A stretch of DNA of 64,000 nt from NCBI GenBank assembly GCA_018335755.1, contig JAGXRK010000050.1, positions 62,001 to 126,000 on the forward strand, read 5' to 3'. The DNA is from Ignavibacterium sp. (GTDB lineage Bacteria; Bacteroidota; Ignavibacteria; Ignavibacteriales; Ignavibacteriaceae). Position numbers and translations under genes: made by a program. Under the pieces are notes generated by a model. The model was not told where the DNA came from, ran no database searches, and saw only the letters and a program-made list of their open reading frames with translations. How positions within the stretch are numbered: position 1 is the stretch's first letter; each line of letters begins with the position of its first letter. Positions 53,100 through 62,091 of the stretch are shown piece by piece.

Positions 53100-54314
53100 C
53101 TAAAAAGTTCTTATTGCGGTTGCCGGCTTCAACCTTATTGCCTTTATTGCCGGGTACACTGCTGAAAATATCGCTGTAAACAAAATCATAACTGTAATAG
53201 ACATATAAAAATACAGGGGCAAGATTGGATACAATATTGCATCCATACCAAACTCTGATAGTCCGGCTGCGAATGCTGAAAGATCGATTCCAGCAATACC
53301 AAAATATGCGACAGTTATTGATGCTAATATTATTCCGACAACACCGCCAAAAAATGAAAGCACAATAGTTTCAAGGATTATCATTAAGAATACTTTACGT
53401 CTTTTCATTCCAACAGCCATCAACACACCAAATTCTCTTACTCTTTCCATAACCGACATAAGCATTGTATTTGTTATTCCAAATAAGAGTGCAAAAAGTA
53501 TCACGCCTAGAAAAATGTTCATCATCATTCCCATCATCTCATCCATTAGCTTTAATTCAGGGGCTAATTCCTTCCAGTTTTTTACAGATAGATAACCGTA
53601 ACTGCTTTGCAGTCCTGTGTAGATTGAATCAACATTCTGAACTGAGTTTACTCGTACAGCTAGCTCATGATATATCGGCCCAGAGTCAAGCAGAGTGAGT
53701 AAATTATCCTCTCTGATAAATACTGTTGACCGGTCAAACATTGTAGATTCAGTTCTGAAAATTCCGGTTACTCTGAATGCACCATAAATGATTGATCCAT
53801 CTAATCCCTGAAAGCTCAACACCACTCTTGATCTTTCTCTTATTCCGAGGTTTTCTGCGAGCTTATAGCCTAATACTATTTGGTTAGTTTCTTCACTTTC
53901 AAAGTAGCTTCCGGTAATTACTTTGTTATGAATTGTTGTTACATTCATCTCATCATGAGGAACAATCCCGGTTATTCTAACTCCACCGGATGATGTGGCT
54001 GAAGAAATCATTCCCTCAATAATTAATCTTGCTGAAGCACCCGTAACATTCGGTTGAGTTTTTATTTCAGATAGAATCTTTTGTGCAGCAGGTATTGTAT
54101 CGGTCAACATTTTATCATCTTCAAATGATTTTGTATGAATTTGGATATGCCCCAGATCTCTGTCTATAGTTGTATTTATTAGCGAATCACCCATCCCGAA
54201 CATTACTGCGCTTGCGAACAAACCGCAAAGTAATCCCACGGCAATTGCCGCAATTATGATCAGACTTCGTCTTTTATTCCTCCAGATATTTCTCCAGGCT
54301 AAACTTAAAATCAT
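53100..54314 (-). CDS. ABC transporter permease (FtsX/LolC-like)
   Basis: LAWRNIWRNKRRSLIIIAAIAVGLLCGLFASAVMFGMGD...MERVREFGVLMAVGMKRRKVFLMIILET. Confidence 0.88.
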   Translation of the reverse strand: MILSLAWRNIWRNKRRSLIIIAAIAVGLLCGLFASAVMFGMGDSLINTTIDRDLGHIQIHTKSFEDDKMLTDTIPAAQKILSEIKTQPNVTGASARLIIEGMISSATSSGGVRITGIVPHDEMNVTTIHNKVITGSYFESEETNQIVLGYKLAENLGIRERSRVVLSFQGLDGSIIYGAFRVTGIFRTESTMFDRSTVFIREDNLLTLLDSGPIYHELAVRVNSVQNVDSIYTGLQSSYGYLSVKNWKELAPELKLMDEMMGMMMNIFLGVILFALLFGITNTMLMSVMERVREFGVLMAVGMKRRKVFLMIILETIVLSFFGGVVGIILASITVAYFGIAGIDLSAFAAGLSEFGMDAILYPILPLYFYMSITVMILFTAIFSAVYPAIKAIRLKPATAIRTF

Positions 54315-54315
54315 A

Positions 54316-55557
54316 TCAACCTCTCATTGCTTCGACTGGTTTAATTTTTCTGATAAAGTTTATTGGATACAGTCCTGAAACCATCGCAATAGCAAGGACT
54401 GTCCAAATCTGAGCGAAGAACATCCCGGGATAAAGTGCAAACGGAAGAATCGGTTCAAAACCCCAGGCAAGCATTGTATCTGCCATTTCTCCAGTTAACG
54501 GAATTGGATGATTTACAAAATAAATTACCAGTGGTAGGCTTACCAGCGCTCCGGCAACAACACCAATAAACGAAATGAAGATCGTTTCGAGTGTTGTTAC
54601 AAGATATAATTTCCATTTTTTCATTCCGACCGAAATAAGTATTCCGAATTCTTTGACTCTTTCCGCGGTCATCATCATTATTGTTCCGAATATTCCGAAT
54701 GCTATGACTATATAAAGAATACCGAGCATAATTATTCCCTGAGCATTATCAACCTGAATGTATTGGACTAGTTCCGGGGAAAGTTCTTCCCAGGTCATTA
54801 TATCATAGACATCACCGGAATTCTCATTTGTAGTTTCAAATAGAGTTTTAATCTCGCTTTGAATCGAATTAATTTTCTTTCGGTTATCAAGCATAATAGA
54901 CAATGACGTAATTCTGTCAGTTGCTGAATAAACCCATTGTGCATAAGAAAGACTCAGATACGCATAAGCTTTATTTTGTGCTGGCAATGAAAATCTGACA
55001 ATTGCCTGAACAGGTATAAGTTCCGCAGCAGTAATACCATATAATCCTTGTCCATATATGAGAATTGAATCACCAATATCAGCGTTCAGCAAATCAGCTA
55101 AACCTTCAGCGAGAATTATTCCGGGCGAATCGTTTGAAAGGTATTCACCCTTTACAATTCTGCTTTTCAGCGAAGTAAGTTTATCTTCCTCTTCGGGATT
55201 GATACCGACAACCTGCACAACTCTTGTAACCATTCCATAAGAGATGAGAGAAAATGTTTCAAGCCTTTTTACCGACATCTCAACACCATCAATCTGGTTA
55301 ACTTTAGTGATCATCTCATCATCGAGAGTCATACTTTCTTCAAAAGATCTTTTCTCCCAGTAATCCTTTCCCTGTATCTGAATATGACCCGTGTAAGTTC
55401 TTACAGAAGAATCAATCATGTAATCATAGTAACCCGTCTGCATTGATCTCATAAGCAGTGCAAGAACAACAGCAAAGAATACTGATGAAGCAGCAATAAG
55501 TGTCCGGCGTTTATTTCGCCAGAGATTTCTCCAGGCCAGAATGACATAAGTCCACAT
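54316..55557 (-). CDS. ABC transporter permease (FtsX/LolE-like)
   Basis: LAWRNLWRNKRRTLIAASSVFFAVVLALLMRSMQTGYYD...TAERVKEFGILISVGMKKWKLYLVTTLET; paralog of the adjacent permease. Confidence 0.88.
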   Translation of the reverse strand: MWTYVILAWRNLWRNKRRTLIAASSVFFAVVLALLMRSMQTGYYDYMIDSSVRTYTGHIQIQGKDYWEKRSFEESMTLDDEMITKVNQIDGVEMSVKRLETFSLISYGMVTRVVQVVGINPEEEDKLTSLKSRIVKGEYLSNDSPGIILAEGLADLLNADIGDSILIYGQGLYGITAAELIPVQAIVRFSLPAQNKAYAYLSLSYAQWVYSATDRITSLSIMLDNRKKINSIQSEIKTLFETTNENSGDVYDIMTWEELSPELVQYIQVDNAQGIIMLGILYIVIAFGIFGTIMMMTAERVKEFGILISVGMKKWKLYLVTTLETIFISFIGVVAGALVSLPLVIYFVNHPIPLTGEMADTMLAWGFEPILPFALYPGMFFAQIWTVLAIAMVSGLYPINFIRKIKPVEAMRG

Positions 55558-55560
55558 AGA

Positions 55561-56301
55561 TTACCTCACACGCTTCATATTCTGTTCTGAAAAGAAATTC
55601 TCGTCAACCTTATAGTTAAACTGAATTGATTCATACTCCATAATTGTTTTATTTCCGGGTTTATCAACGGGAATCATTTCCCAATGAGTTAGAATATTTC
55701 TACTGCCCATTTTCTTTTCCTTACTTCCTATAAAAGATTTTATCAGCACGTTGTCTTCATCGTAATGATCTGCTTGTATCTGAAGATATTTATTTTTCGA
55801 AATCCATGTAATTATTTTCCACCAAACTACTCCTGCCTCGGGCTTAGGTATCATTTCAATTTTATAACAGTCGTATCCATTAAGTTTCTCTTCACCGATG
55901 AGATTATGGTGATAATCATTCACAACAGATGACTGTCGAACAAGATCATCATTTGTAAAATCCGACCCCATCCATGATTGCAGCATCATTGAGGGTGGAA
56001 TTTTGATGACACGCTGTGCTGAAGGCAACCAGTTCCATACTTCATTTTTTCTTTTAAGTGTCACTGTTCCCTTATCTCGTGCAGGTTCAGTTATATAGAT
56101 CATTGCATAATCTGGTTCAAGAGCCCATACTTTCATTCCCATAGTCCTTGACCAGTTTGGTTTTACAATTGTCATTTTCAACTCAGAATAGCTACTATTC
56201 GAGCGCATTAGTTCATCTGCTTTTTTTACTATCTCTCTTGCATCCTGTGCTTGAACTTTTACGATTGTTATCAATGTGATTATTACAATTAGTTTTAACA
56301 T
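55561..56301 (-). CDS. Outer membrane lipoprotein-sorting (LolA-fold) protein
   Basis: DAREIVKKADELMRSNSSYSELKMTIVKPNWSRTMGMKVWALEPDYAMIYITEPARDKGTVTLKRKNEVWNWLPSAQRVIKIPPSMMLQSWMGSDFTNDDLVRQSS; start at 56301 with AAGGAG upstream. Confidence 0.82.
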   Translation of the reverse strand: MLKLIVIITLITIVKVQAQDAREIVKKADELMRSNSSYSELKMTIVKPNWSRTMGMKVWALEPDYAMIYITEPARDKGTVTLKRKNEVWNWLPSAQRVIKIPPSMMLQSWMGSDFTNDDLVRQSSVVNDYHHNLIGEEKLNGYDCYKIEMIPKPEAGVVWWKIITWISKNKYLQIQADHYDEDNVLIKSFIGSKEKKMGSRNILTHWEMIPVDKPGNKTIMEYESIQFNYKVDENFFSEQNMKRVR

Positions 56302-56381
56302 AAATATCTCCTTAATTTTCAAATGATCAGTTATAGGTAATCGCTAAACAAGAAACCGATAACTGAATACCGATTACCAAT

Positions 56382-56957
56382 TCAAATAAACTGTCCAATC
56401 AATAACTTCTTAACCTCTTCAGCAGGAAAAGTTTTTGGATCAAGCATACAATGGAACTGAATACCATCCATAACTGCTGAAAAATATCTCATCATTACTT
56501 CAGGATTCTCCACTCCCTTATCCCTGAAGTATTCATTCATTGCAATCATATAGGGCTGCCCCATTTCCATCATTTTACCAAATACAATAGACATAACCTC
56601 TGGCTGTAATGCAACGCTGAAGTATAATTTCCAATAATGAGGTTTCTCAAGGACAAGGTCTATTCCAACATTAATGAAATTGATGATATCATCTTCAGTA
56701 AATTTTTCTTCTGACTTAAGCGGCATATATTCGCACATTAAGGCTTCCATAATCCCTAACATTAATTCCTGAAGTACATCCTCTTTACTTTTGAAATAGT
56801 TATACATTAGTCCTTTAGATATGCCGGCAGTCTTTGTTATAGCATCTACAGTAGCTGAATGGTATCCCTGTTTAGCGAATACCTCTAAAGCAGCGTCCAG
56901 AATTTTCTGCCTGCTTTCCTTTCTTATTGTTTCAAATTGTCCTTTTGTTCTTGGCAT
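56382..56957 (-). CDS. TetR/AcrR family transcriptional regulator
   Basis: SRQKILDAALEVFAKQGYHSATVDAITKTAGISKGLMYNYFKSKEDVLQELM. Confidence 0.9.
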   Translation of the reverse strand: MPRTKGQFETIRKESRQKILDAALEVFAKQGYHSATVDAITKTAGISKGLMYNYFKSKEDVLQELMLGIMEALMCEYMPLKSEEKFTEDDIINFINVGIDLVLEKPHYWKLYFSVALQPEVMSIVFGKMMEMGQPYMIAMNEYFRDKGVENPEVMMRYFSAVMDGIQFHCMLDPKTFPAEEVKKLLIGQFI

Positions 56958-57255
56958 TTTTAACTTTATATATTTTTGACTGAACGTTTATTCAAAAATA
57001 AATGCTTTGGTTTTTAGTTACAATAGCAATCGTCTTATTCCACCTTTTGAGTGATTCAAATCACTTTAATGAAAATGAGTTACCTTTGAAGGGAGTAAAG
57101 ATGGAAGGATTCGCTGCTTGGAGAATTAACTGTTTGGATAATTGGGTGATTGCAATTTAGAGGACGATGAATAAAGCCGTCATTAAACTTGAATATTCTA
57201 AATATAGATTTTAACTTTTGACAGAAATTAAAAAAAATATAAAGGAATAAGTAAA

Positions 57256-57606
57256 ATGGCCGAAAGCTTAATTGCGCATGTTGAAATCCCCTCAACTGAT
57301 CTCGAAAAATCTAAAGAATTTTATCATAAAGTACTTGGATGGGAATTTAAACCATTTGGTAATGGTTATCTCCTTTTCAATAATCACAAAGGAACTATGG
57401 CAGGATTAAGAAAAGTTGACGAAGTTATAAAGGGAGATTCAACAGTTTTCCACGTCAGTATACCAGATATTGATTCAATTCTAAAAAGAGTTAAAGAGAA
57501 CGGCGGGGCAATTTCGAAAAATAAAACCGTGATTCCCGCAATGGGCTGGTATGCTTTGTTTGAAGATCCGGACGGGAATACATTGGGATTGTATCAGAAA
57601 GGATAA
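57256..57606 (+). CDS. VOC (glyoxalase/bleomycin resistance) family protein
   Basis: IAHVEIPSTDLEKSKEFYHKVLGWEFKPFGNGYLLF...GWYALFEDPDGNTLGLYQ. Confidence 0.88.
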   Translation: MAESLIAHVEIPSTDLEKSKEFYHKVLGWEFKPFGNGYLLFNNHKGTMAGLRKVDEVIKGDSTVFHVSIPDIDSILKRVKENGGAISKNKTVIPAMGWYALFEDPDGNTLGLYQKG

Positions 57607-57616
57607 AAGTGAGATT

Positions 57617-57664
57617 GATTGGATGATTGTGTGATTGTTTATTCAATCAGTCAATCATCCAATC
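57617..57664. repeat. Intergenic inverted repeat built from GATTG words
   Basis: gattggatgattg (57617-57629) perfectly complementary to caatcatccaatc (57652-57664), inner gattg/caatc also pairs. Confidence 0.8.
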
Positions 57665-57670
57665 CTGCAA

Positions 57671-58099
57671 TTAGTTCGTATCAACAATCCTGTATGAATG
57701 CTCTATGGGCATTGCTTTTTGCAGCATTGCTGTAACGCTGCAGTAAGTATTAAGTGAAAGTTCAATTGCTCTCTCAACATCTTTTGGTTGAATATTCTTT
57801 CCGTAAAAAACATATTCGAGATGTATTTTAGTATAAACTTGCGGATGAGTTTCAGCCATTTCTGCAGAAATATTTATTTCAAAGTTATCCAGCTTCACTT
57901 TTTTCTTTGATAAAATACTTGCAACATCACTTCCTGTACAGCCGCCTAATGAAAGAAGTAAAAGTTCTTTCGGTCTGATTCCGGCATTACTCCCGCCAAA
58001 ATTTTCCGGACCGTCCATTGTAATCCAATTATTCGAGTCTGTTTTTCCTGCGAAAGTGATTCCCTGTAATTGTTTAACAAACGCTGTTTTTGTTGCCAT
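57671..58099 (-). CDS. OsmC family protein
   Basis: GGSNAGIRPKELLLLSLGGCTGSDVASILSKKKVKLDNFEI...SLNTYCSVTAMLQKAMPIEHSY. Confidence 0.88.
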   Translation of the reverse strand: MATKTAFVKQLQGITFAGKTDSNNWITMDGPENFGGSNAGIRPKELLLLSLGGCTGSDVASILSKKKVKLDNFEINISAEMAETHPQVYTKIHLEYVFYGKNIQPKDVERAIELSLNTYCSVTAMLQKAMPIEHSYRIVDTN

Positions 58100-58289
58100 C
58101 TAGTTCTCCAATAAATAATCAATAAAAAATTTATCAGTATGATGAAGAGTTCATTATATAGATTCAAATATGTAAAATGGACGATAATTAAGGTCAATCT
58201 TTTATACTTATAAAAAAATGGAACTCATTTATGATGAGATATGTTCTGAGTATGTAAGTTAAATTATCAATATAAATTAAGGAGATATC

Positions 58290-58793
58290 ATGTTATCAAA
58301 ATTCGTTTTTAGTATGTTTTTACCGATTCTGCTTGTAGGATCATTATCTTTTGTCAGTATTGCTGATGATCATAAAAGTAAGTCCAAAGATATAGTTACT
58401 ACAGCAGTAGAAGCCGGAAATTTTAAGACTTTAGCTACAGCATTAACTGAAGCTGGCTTAGTTGAAACCTTACAAGGCAAAGGTCCATTTACTGTGTTTG
58501 CCCCAACAGATGAAGCTTTTGCAAAATTACCAAAAGGTACAATTGAATCACTTTTAAAGGATAAAGAAGCTTTGACTAATATTTTGCTATATCACGTTGT
58601 TTCAGGTAAAGTAATGTCAGGTGATGTAGTAAAATTAAATTCTGCTGAAACAGTTCAGGGAAGCTCTGTAAATATAAAAGTAGTTGATGGTAAGGTAATG
58701 ATTAATGATGCACAAGTTATAAGTGCAGATGTTAAAGCCTCTAACGGAGTTATTCATGTTATAGATACGGTGATTTTGCCTCCGACCAAATAA
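58290..58793 (+). CDS. Secreted fasciclin (FAS1) domain protein
   Basis: [45 protein letters not shown]...[16 protein letters not shown]...[16 protein letters not shown]. Confidence 0.95.
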   Translation: MLSKFVFSMFLPILLVGSLSFVSIADDHKSKSKDIVTTAVEAGNFKTLATALTEAGLVETLQGKGPFTVFAPTDEAFAKLPKGTIESLLKDKEALTNILLYHVVSGKVMSGDVVKLNSAETVQGSSVNIKVVDGKVMINDAQVISADVKASNGVIHVIDTVILPPTK

Positions 58794-58826
58794 TGATTAG
58801 TTAGTTGATGATAGGATGATGGTTAG

Positions 58827-58856
58827 CCCCGGGAGTGATGTCCCGGGGTTTTTTAT
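58827..58856 (+). terminator. Intrinsic terminator after the fasciclin gene
   Basis: ccccggga-gtgatg-tcccgggg followed by tttttta. Confidence 0.9.
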
Positions 58857-60295
58857 TTTAATTTTTCTGAAAGATATTGAATCAATTTCCATGCCCCTTC
58901 AATATGTCCTCTCTCGTGCCTTATACTTCCAACTGTTAATCTTATAACAAACTTGCCATTTATCTTTGTATGGGATAAAAATATTTTGCCTGAAGCGTTA
59001 ATATCTTCCAGTAATTTTTCATTCAGTTTATTAAGTTCCTCTTCAGTTTTATTTTCGGGACTATATCTAAAGCAAACTGTTGAAAAAGGAACCGGCGCCA
59101 AACGTTCAAATTCTTTTTCATCATCAATCCATTTTGCAAATTCTTTGGCTAATTCAATATGATGATTAATCCTTTTAGATAATCCTTCAACTCCAAAATA
59201 TCTTATTATAAACCAGAGCTTCAGCGAACGGAATCTTCTTCCAAGCTGAATTCCGTAATCCATTAAGTTTTCAACTTCTTCATCTTGTTTTGTTTTTAGG
59301 TATTCAGGAACCAGACTAAATGCCTGCTTAAGTATTTCCGGCTTTCTTGTAAAGTAAATGCTTAAATCCATAGGAGTGAACATCCATTTATGAGGATTAA
59401 TAACAATAGAATCAGCTCTCTGCCACCCTTTTGTAATCCACTTCATTTCGGGAATCATTGCAGTAACTCCGGCATAAGCAGAGTCAATGTGCAGCCAGAG
59501 TTTATGTTTTTCACATATAGAAGCAATTTCTTCAACAGGGTCAACACTTGTGGTTGATGTTGTACCCACAGTCGCAACTGCACAAAAAGGTTTCCATCCG
59601 TTTTTAAGATCTACATTTATAGCAGCTTCAAGTTTTTCAGGAATCATTTCAAACTTATCGTTAACAGGAATTTTTCTTACACCTTCCAGACCAATCCCAA
59701 GAGTAACTGCGCCTTTTTCAATTGATGAGTGAGCGTGTTCTGAACAGTAAATTCTAAGTCGCGGAATATCATTCCTACCAGCCATTCCTTTCTCTCTGAA
59801 TCCAAAATTTAACTGCTCCCTTGCTGAAGTAATGGCGTGCATTGAACTTGTAGAGGCGGTGTCATAAATAATTCCCCAATAATTTTCGGGCAGTCCGACC
59901 ATTTGCCTGAACCAGTTCATCATAGCTTTTTCATGTTCAGTGAAAGCGGGCGATGTCTTCCATAACATACCGTTTACACTCAATGCTGCAGTGAGAAATT
60001 CAGCTAATATTCCAGGTCCGCTTGATGTTGAATTGAAGTAAGCCATAAAGCCGGGATGATTCCAGTGTGTAATTCCATCTAATAAAATTTTATCAACATC
60101 CTTCAAAACATTTTCAATATCCTCCCCTTTTCTTGGTGGAGATTGTGGAATTCGTTTTAGAATATCACCCGGATTTACTTTTGAAAGCGGCGGATAATTT
60201 TCAATTTCTTTTAAGTAATCTGTAATCCAATCCACAAGTTGATAACCTGTTTTTCGGAATTCTTCTGAAGGCATATCATTTAAATTATTTTTCAT
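58853..60295 (-). CDS. Pyridoxal-phosphate-dependent group II (aromatic L-amino acid-type) decarboxylase
   Basis: NHPGFMAYFNSTSSGPGILAEFLTAALSVNGMLWKTSPAFTEHE, AVATVGTTSTTSVDPVEEI, WLHIDSAYAG, IVINPHKWMFTPMDLS (PLP Lys). Start set to MKNNLND (60295). Confidence 0.9.
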   Translation of the reverse strand: MKNNLNDMPSEEFRKTGYQLVDWITDYLKEIENYPPLSKVNPGDILKRIPQSPPRKGEDIENVLKDVDKILLDGITHWNHPGFMAYFNSTSSGPGILAEFLTAALSVNGMLWKTSPAFTEHEKAMMNWFRQMVGLPENYWGIIYDTASTSSMHAITSAREQLNFGFREKGMAGRNDIPRLRIYCSEHAHSSIEKGAVTLGIGLEGVRKIPVNDKFEMIPEKLEAAINVDLKNGWKPFCAVATVGTTSTTSVDPVEEIASICEKHKLWLHIDSAYAGVTAMIPEMKWITKGWQRADSIVINPHKWMFTPMDLSIYFTRKPEILKQAFSLVPEYLKTKQDEEVENLMDYGIQLGRRFRSLKLWFIIRYFGVEGLSKRINHHIELAKEFAKWIDDEKEFERLAPVPFSTVCFRYSPENKTEEELNKLNEKLLEDINASGKIFLSHTKINGKFVIRLTVGSIRHERGHIEGAWKLIQYLSEKLK

Positions 60296-60416
60296 ATAAA
60301 GAACCTGATTAAACGATTTAACAAAATTGATATTCAAATCTAAGAAAAGTAATTATCTTTTATAATGAATCATTTTTATATAAGTTGAATCGTATATTTA
60401 AATTTTTTTTAACGCT

Positions 60417-61046
60417 ATGAAACAGAAAATCATTAAATACTTCATCCTTACTCTTACTCTTTTTCTTAATCTTACTCTTTTTCTTAATCTTACTCTTTTA
60501 ACCGGCTGCTATGACCATTTTCCTTTAGATCAGGATATTTCAAGAACACAAAATGCTTTCCTCAATCAGGATAGTGTTGAAGTGGAATTTCCAGAGCTTA
60601 CAAAAGGCAAAATCACATTGATGACAATGGTGTTTACACATTGTCCGGATATTTGTCCGATGACCACACATAATATGCATCTCGTTGAACAAAAACTGCC
60701 TGATGAAATAAAAGATGATGTCAAACTTGTTGTTATCAGTTTTGATCCTAATAGGGATACACCATCAGTTCTGAAGAAGTATGCTGAACTGAGAGAGTAT
60801 GATTTTAGCAGATGGTCTCTGCTGTCAGGTGATGATCAAAATACAAAAGAAGTTATGCTGAAGTTTGATGTAAAAACAATCTTTACTGATTCAACTTATT
60901 CTGATGATGGTGAGCTGAGTTATAATATAATACACACAGACAGAATGTCATTGATTGACCAGAACGGAAGATTAAGAAATAACTATAAAGGTAGTGTAGT
61001 TAATCTTGATGAGGTTGTTGAAGATATTAAATATTTAAGTAAATAA
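60417..61046 (+). CDS. SCO1/SenC family copper chaperone lipoprotein
   Basis: LTGC lipobox, FTHCPDICPMTTHNMHLVEQ (CxxxC), ISFDPNRDTPSVLKKYAE, IIHTDRMSLID. Confidence 0.92.
   Translation: MKQKIIKYFILTLTLFLNLTLFLNLTLLTGCYDHFPLDQDISRTQNAFLNQDSVEVEFPELTKGKITLMTMVFTHCPDICPMTTHNMHLVEQKLPDEIKDDVKLVVISFDPNRDTPSVLKKYAELREYDFSRWSLLSGDDQNTKEVMLKFDVKTIFTDSTYSDDGELSYNIIHTDRMSLIDQNGRLRNNYKGSVVNLDEVVEDIKYLSK
60453..60499 (+). repeat. 18-bp tandem repeat inside the SCO signal peptide (two full units plus an 11-nt partial)
   Basis: cttactctttttcttaat at 60453-60470 and 60471-60488, then cttactctttt; encodes TLFLNL-TLFLNL-TLL. Confidence 0.95.
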
Positions 61047-61106
61047 AATTATTTTATGATTCCCGTGAAGGCGAGAATCTATACCTTTTTTAATTAGGAG
61101 CATAAA

Positions 61107-61547
61107 ATGAACATATTATTATTAACTGTATTACTAACTATTTTTTCAAATCCATCAGATAAGATACAAATCATTGATCCGTGGATGCGTGTTGGTGCCG
61201 AAGGTAAAGCAACAGGATTATTTTTTAAGATTGAAAATAATTCTGATAAAGCTGACACACTTTACAAAGCCGAATTTGATCTTGCTGGTAAAGTTGAAAT
61301 CCACGAAACATATGACGCAGGTAACGATATGATGGGAATGCGGGAAGTGGGAATGATTGTTATCCCGGCAAAATCATCATTTGAATTAAAGCCAGGCTCA
61401 TATCACATAATGCTGATGAAGCTCAAACAGGATATTAAAAAAGGTGACGAGGGTGAAATAACTTTATTCTTCAAACAGTCTGGAGAAATTAATATTAAAG
61501 CCCAGGCAAAAGAAATGATGATAAAAAAGATGAAGCATAAACACTAA
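61107..61547 (+). CDS. Copper chaperone PCu(A)C
   Basis: DPWMRVGAEGKATGLFFKIENNSDKADTL...VEIHETYDAGNDMMGMREVGMIVIPAKSSFELKPGSYHIMLMKLKQ. Confidence 0.92.
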   Translation: MNILLLTVLLTIFSNPSDKIQIIDPWMRVGAEGKATGLFFKIENNSDKADTLYKAEFDLAGKVEIHETYDAGNDMMGMREVGMIVIPAKSSFELKPGSYHIMLMKLKQDIKKGDEGEITLFFKQSGEINIKAQAKEMMIKKMKHKH

Positions 61548-61558
61548 CGAACACCTAA

Positions 61559-61585
61559 AAATCTCTCCCCGATCGGGAGAGATTT
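61559..61585 (+). terminator. Terminator-like hairpin after PCu(A)C gene
   Basis: aaatctctcccc-gat-cgggagagattt palindrome, T-rich sequence follows. Confidence 0.65.
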
Positions 61586-61703
61586 ACTCTTCTTTTTACT
61601 TTCATTTTGCTAAAAAGTAATATAATCTACTAACTTTTATTCATCATCTGTAAATTCTTTTTGAGGTAATTTTCTTAAATTTGCATATAATTATTAAAAA
61701 TAG

Positions 61704-62078
61704 ATGAATAAACAGAAAAAAAGATTAATTTATGTAGAGGATAATGACTCTATCTCAATGCTTGTAAAGTACAAATTGAGCAAAGAAGGTTTTGAAGTCG
61801 AAGCACTATCAGATGGAGAGCACGCATTCGAAATAATTCAGGATCAGCTGCCGGATATTGTTATTCTTGATCTGATGCTTCCAATTAAAGATGGATTAAC
61901 TATACTTAAAGAAATAAAAGGTAATCCGGTTACTTCAAACATACCTGTAATAATGCTCACAACTCATGCTGAAGAAGATATTATACTCAAGTGTTTTGAA
62001 GCAGGTGCATCTGATTACATAACAAAGCCGTTTTCCACTCCTGTTCTTCTGGCAAGGATAAACAAAATTCTTAACTAA
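61704..62078 (+). CDS. Single-domain CheY-like response regulator
   Basis: LIYVEDNDSISMLVKYKLSKEGFEV...DIVILDLMLPIKDGLTILKEIK...VIMLTTHAEED...DYITKPFS. Confidence 0.93.
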   Translation: MNKQKKRLIYVEDNDSISMLVKYKLSKEGFEVEALSDGEHAFEIIQDQLPDIVILDLMLPIKDGLTILKEIKGNPVTSNIPVIMLTTHAEEDIILKCFEAGASDYITKPFSTPVLLARINKILN

Positions 62079-62091
62079 TCCGATTAATAGA

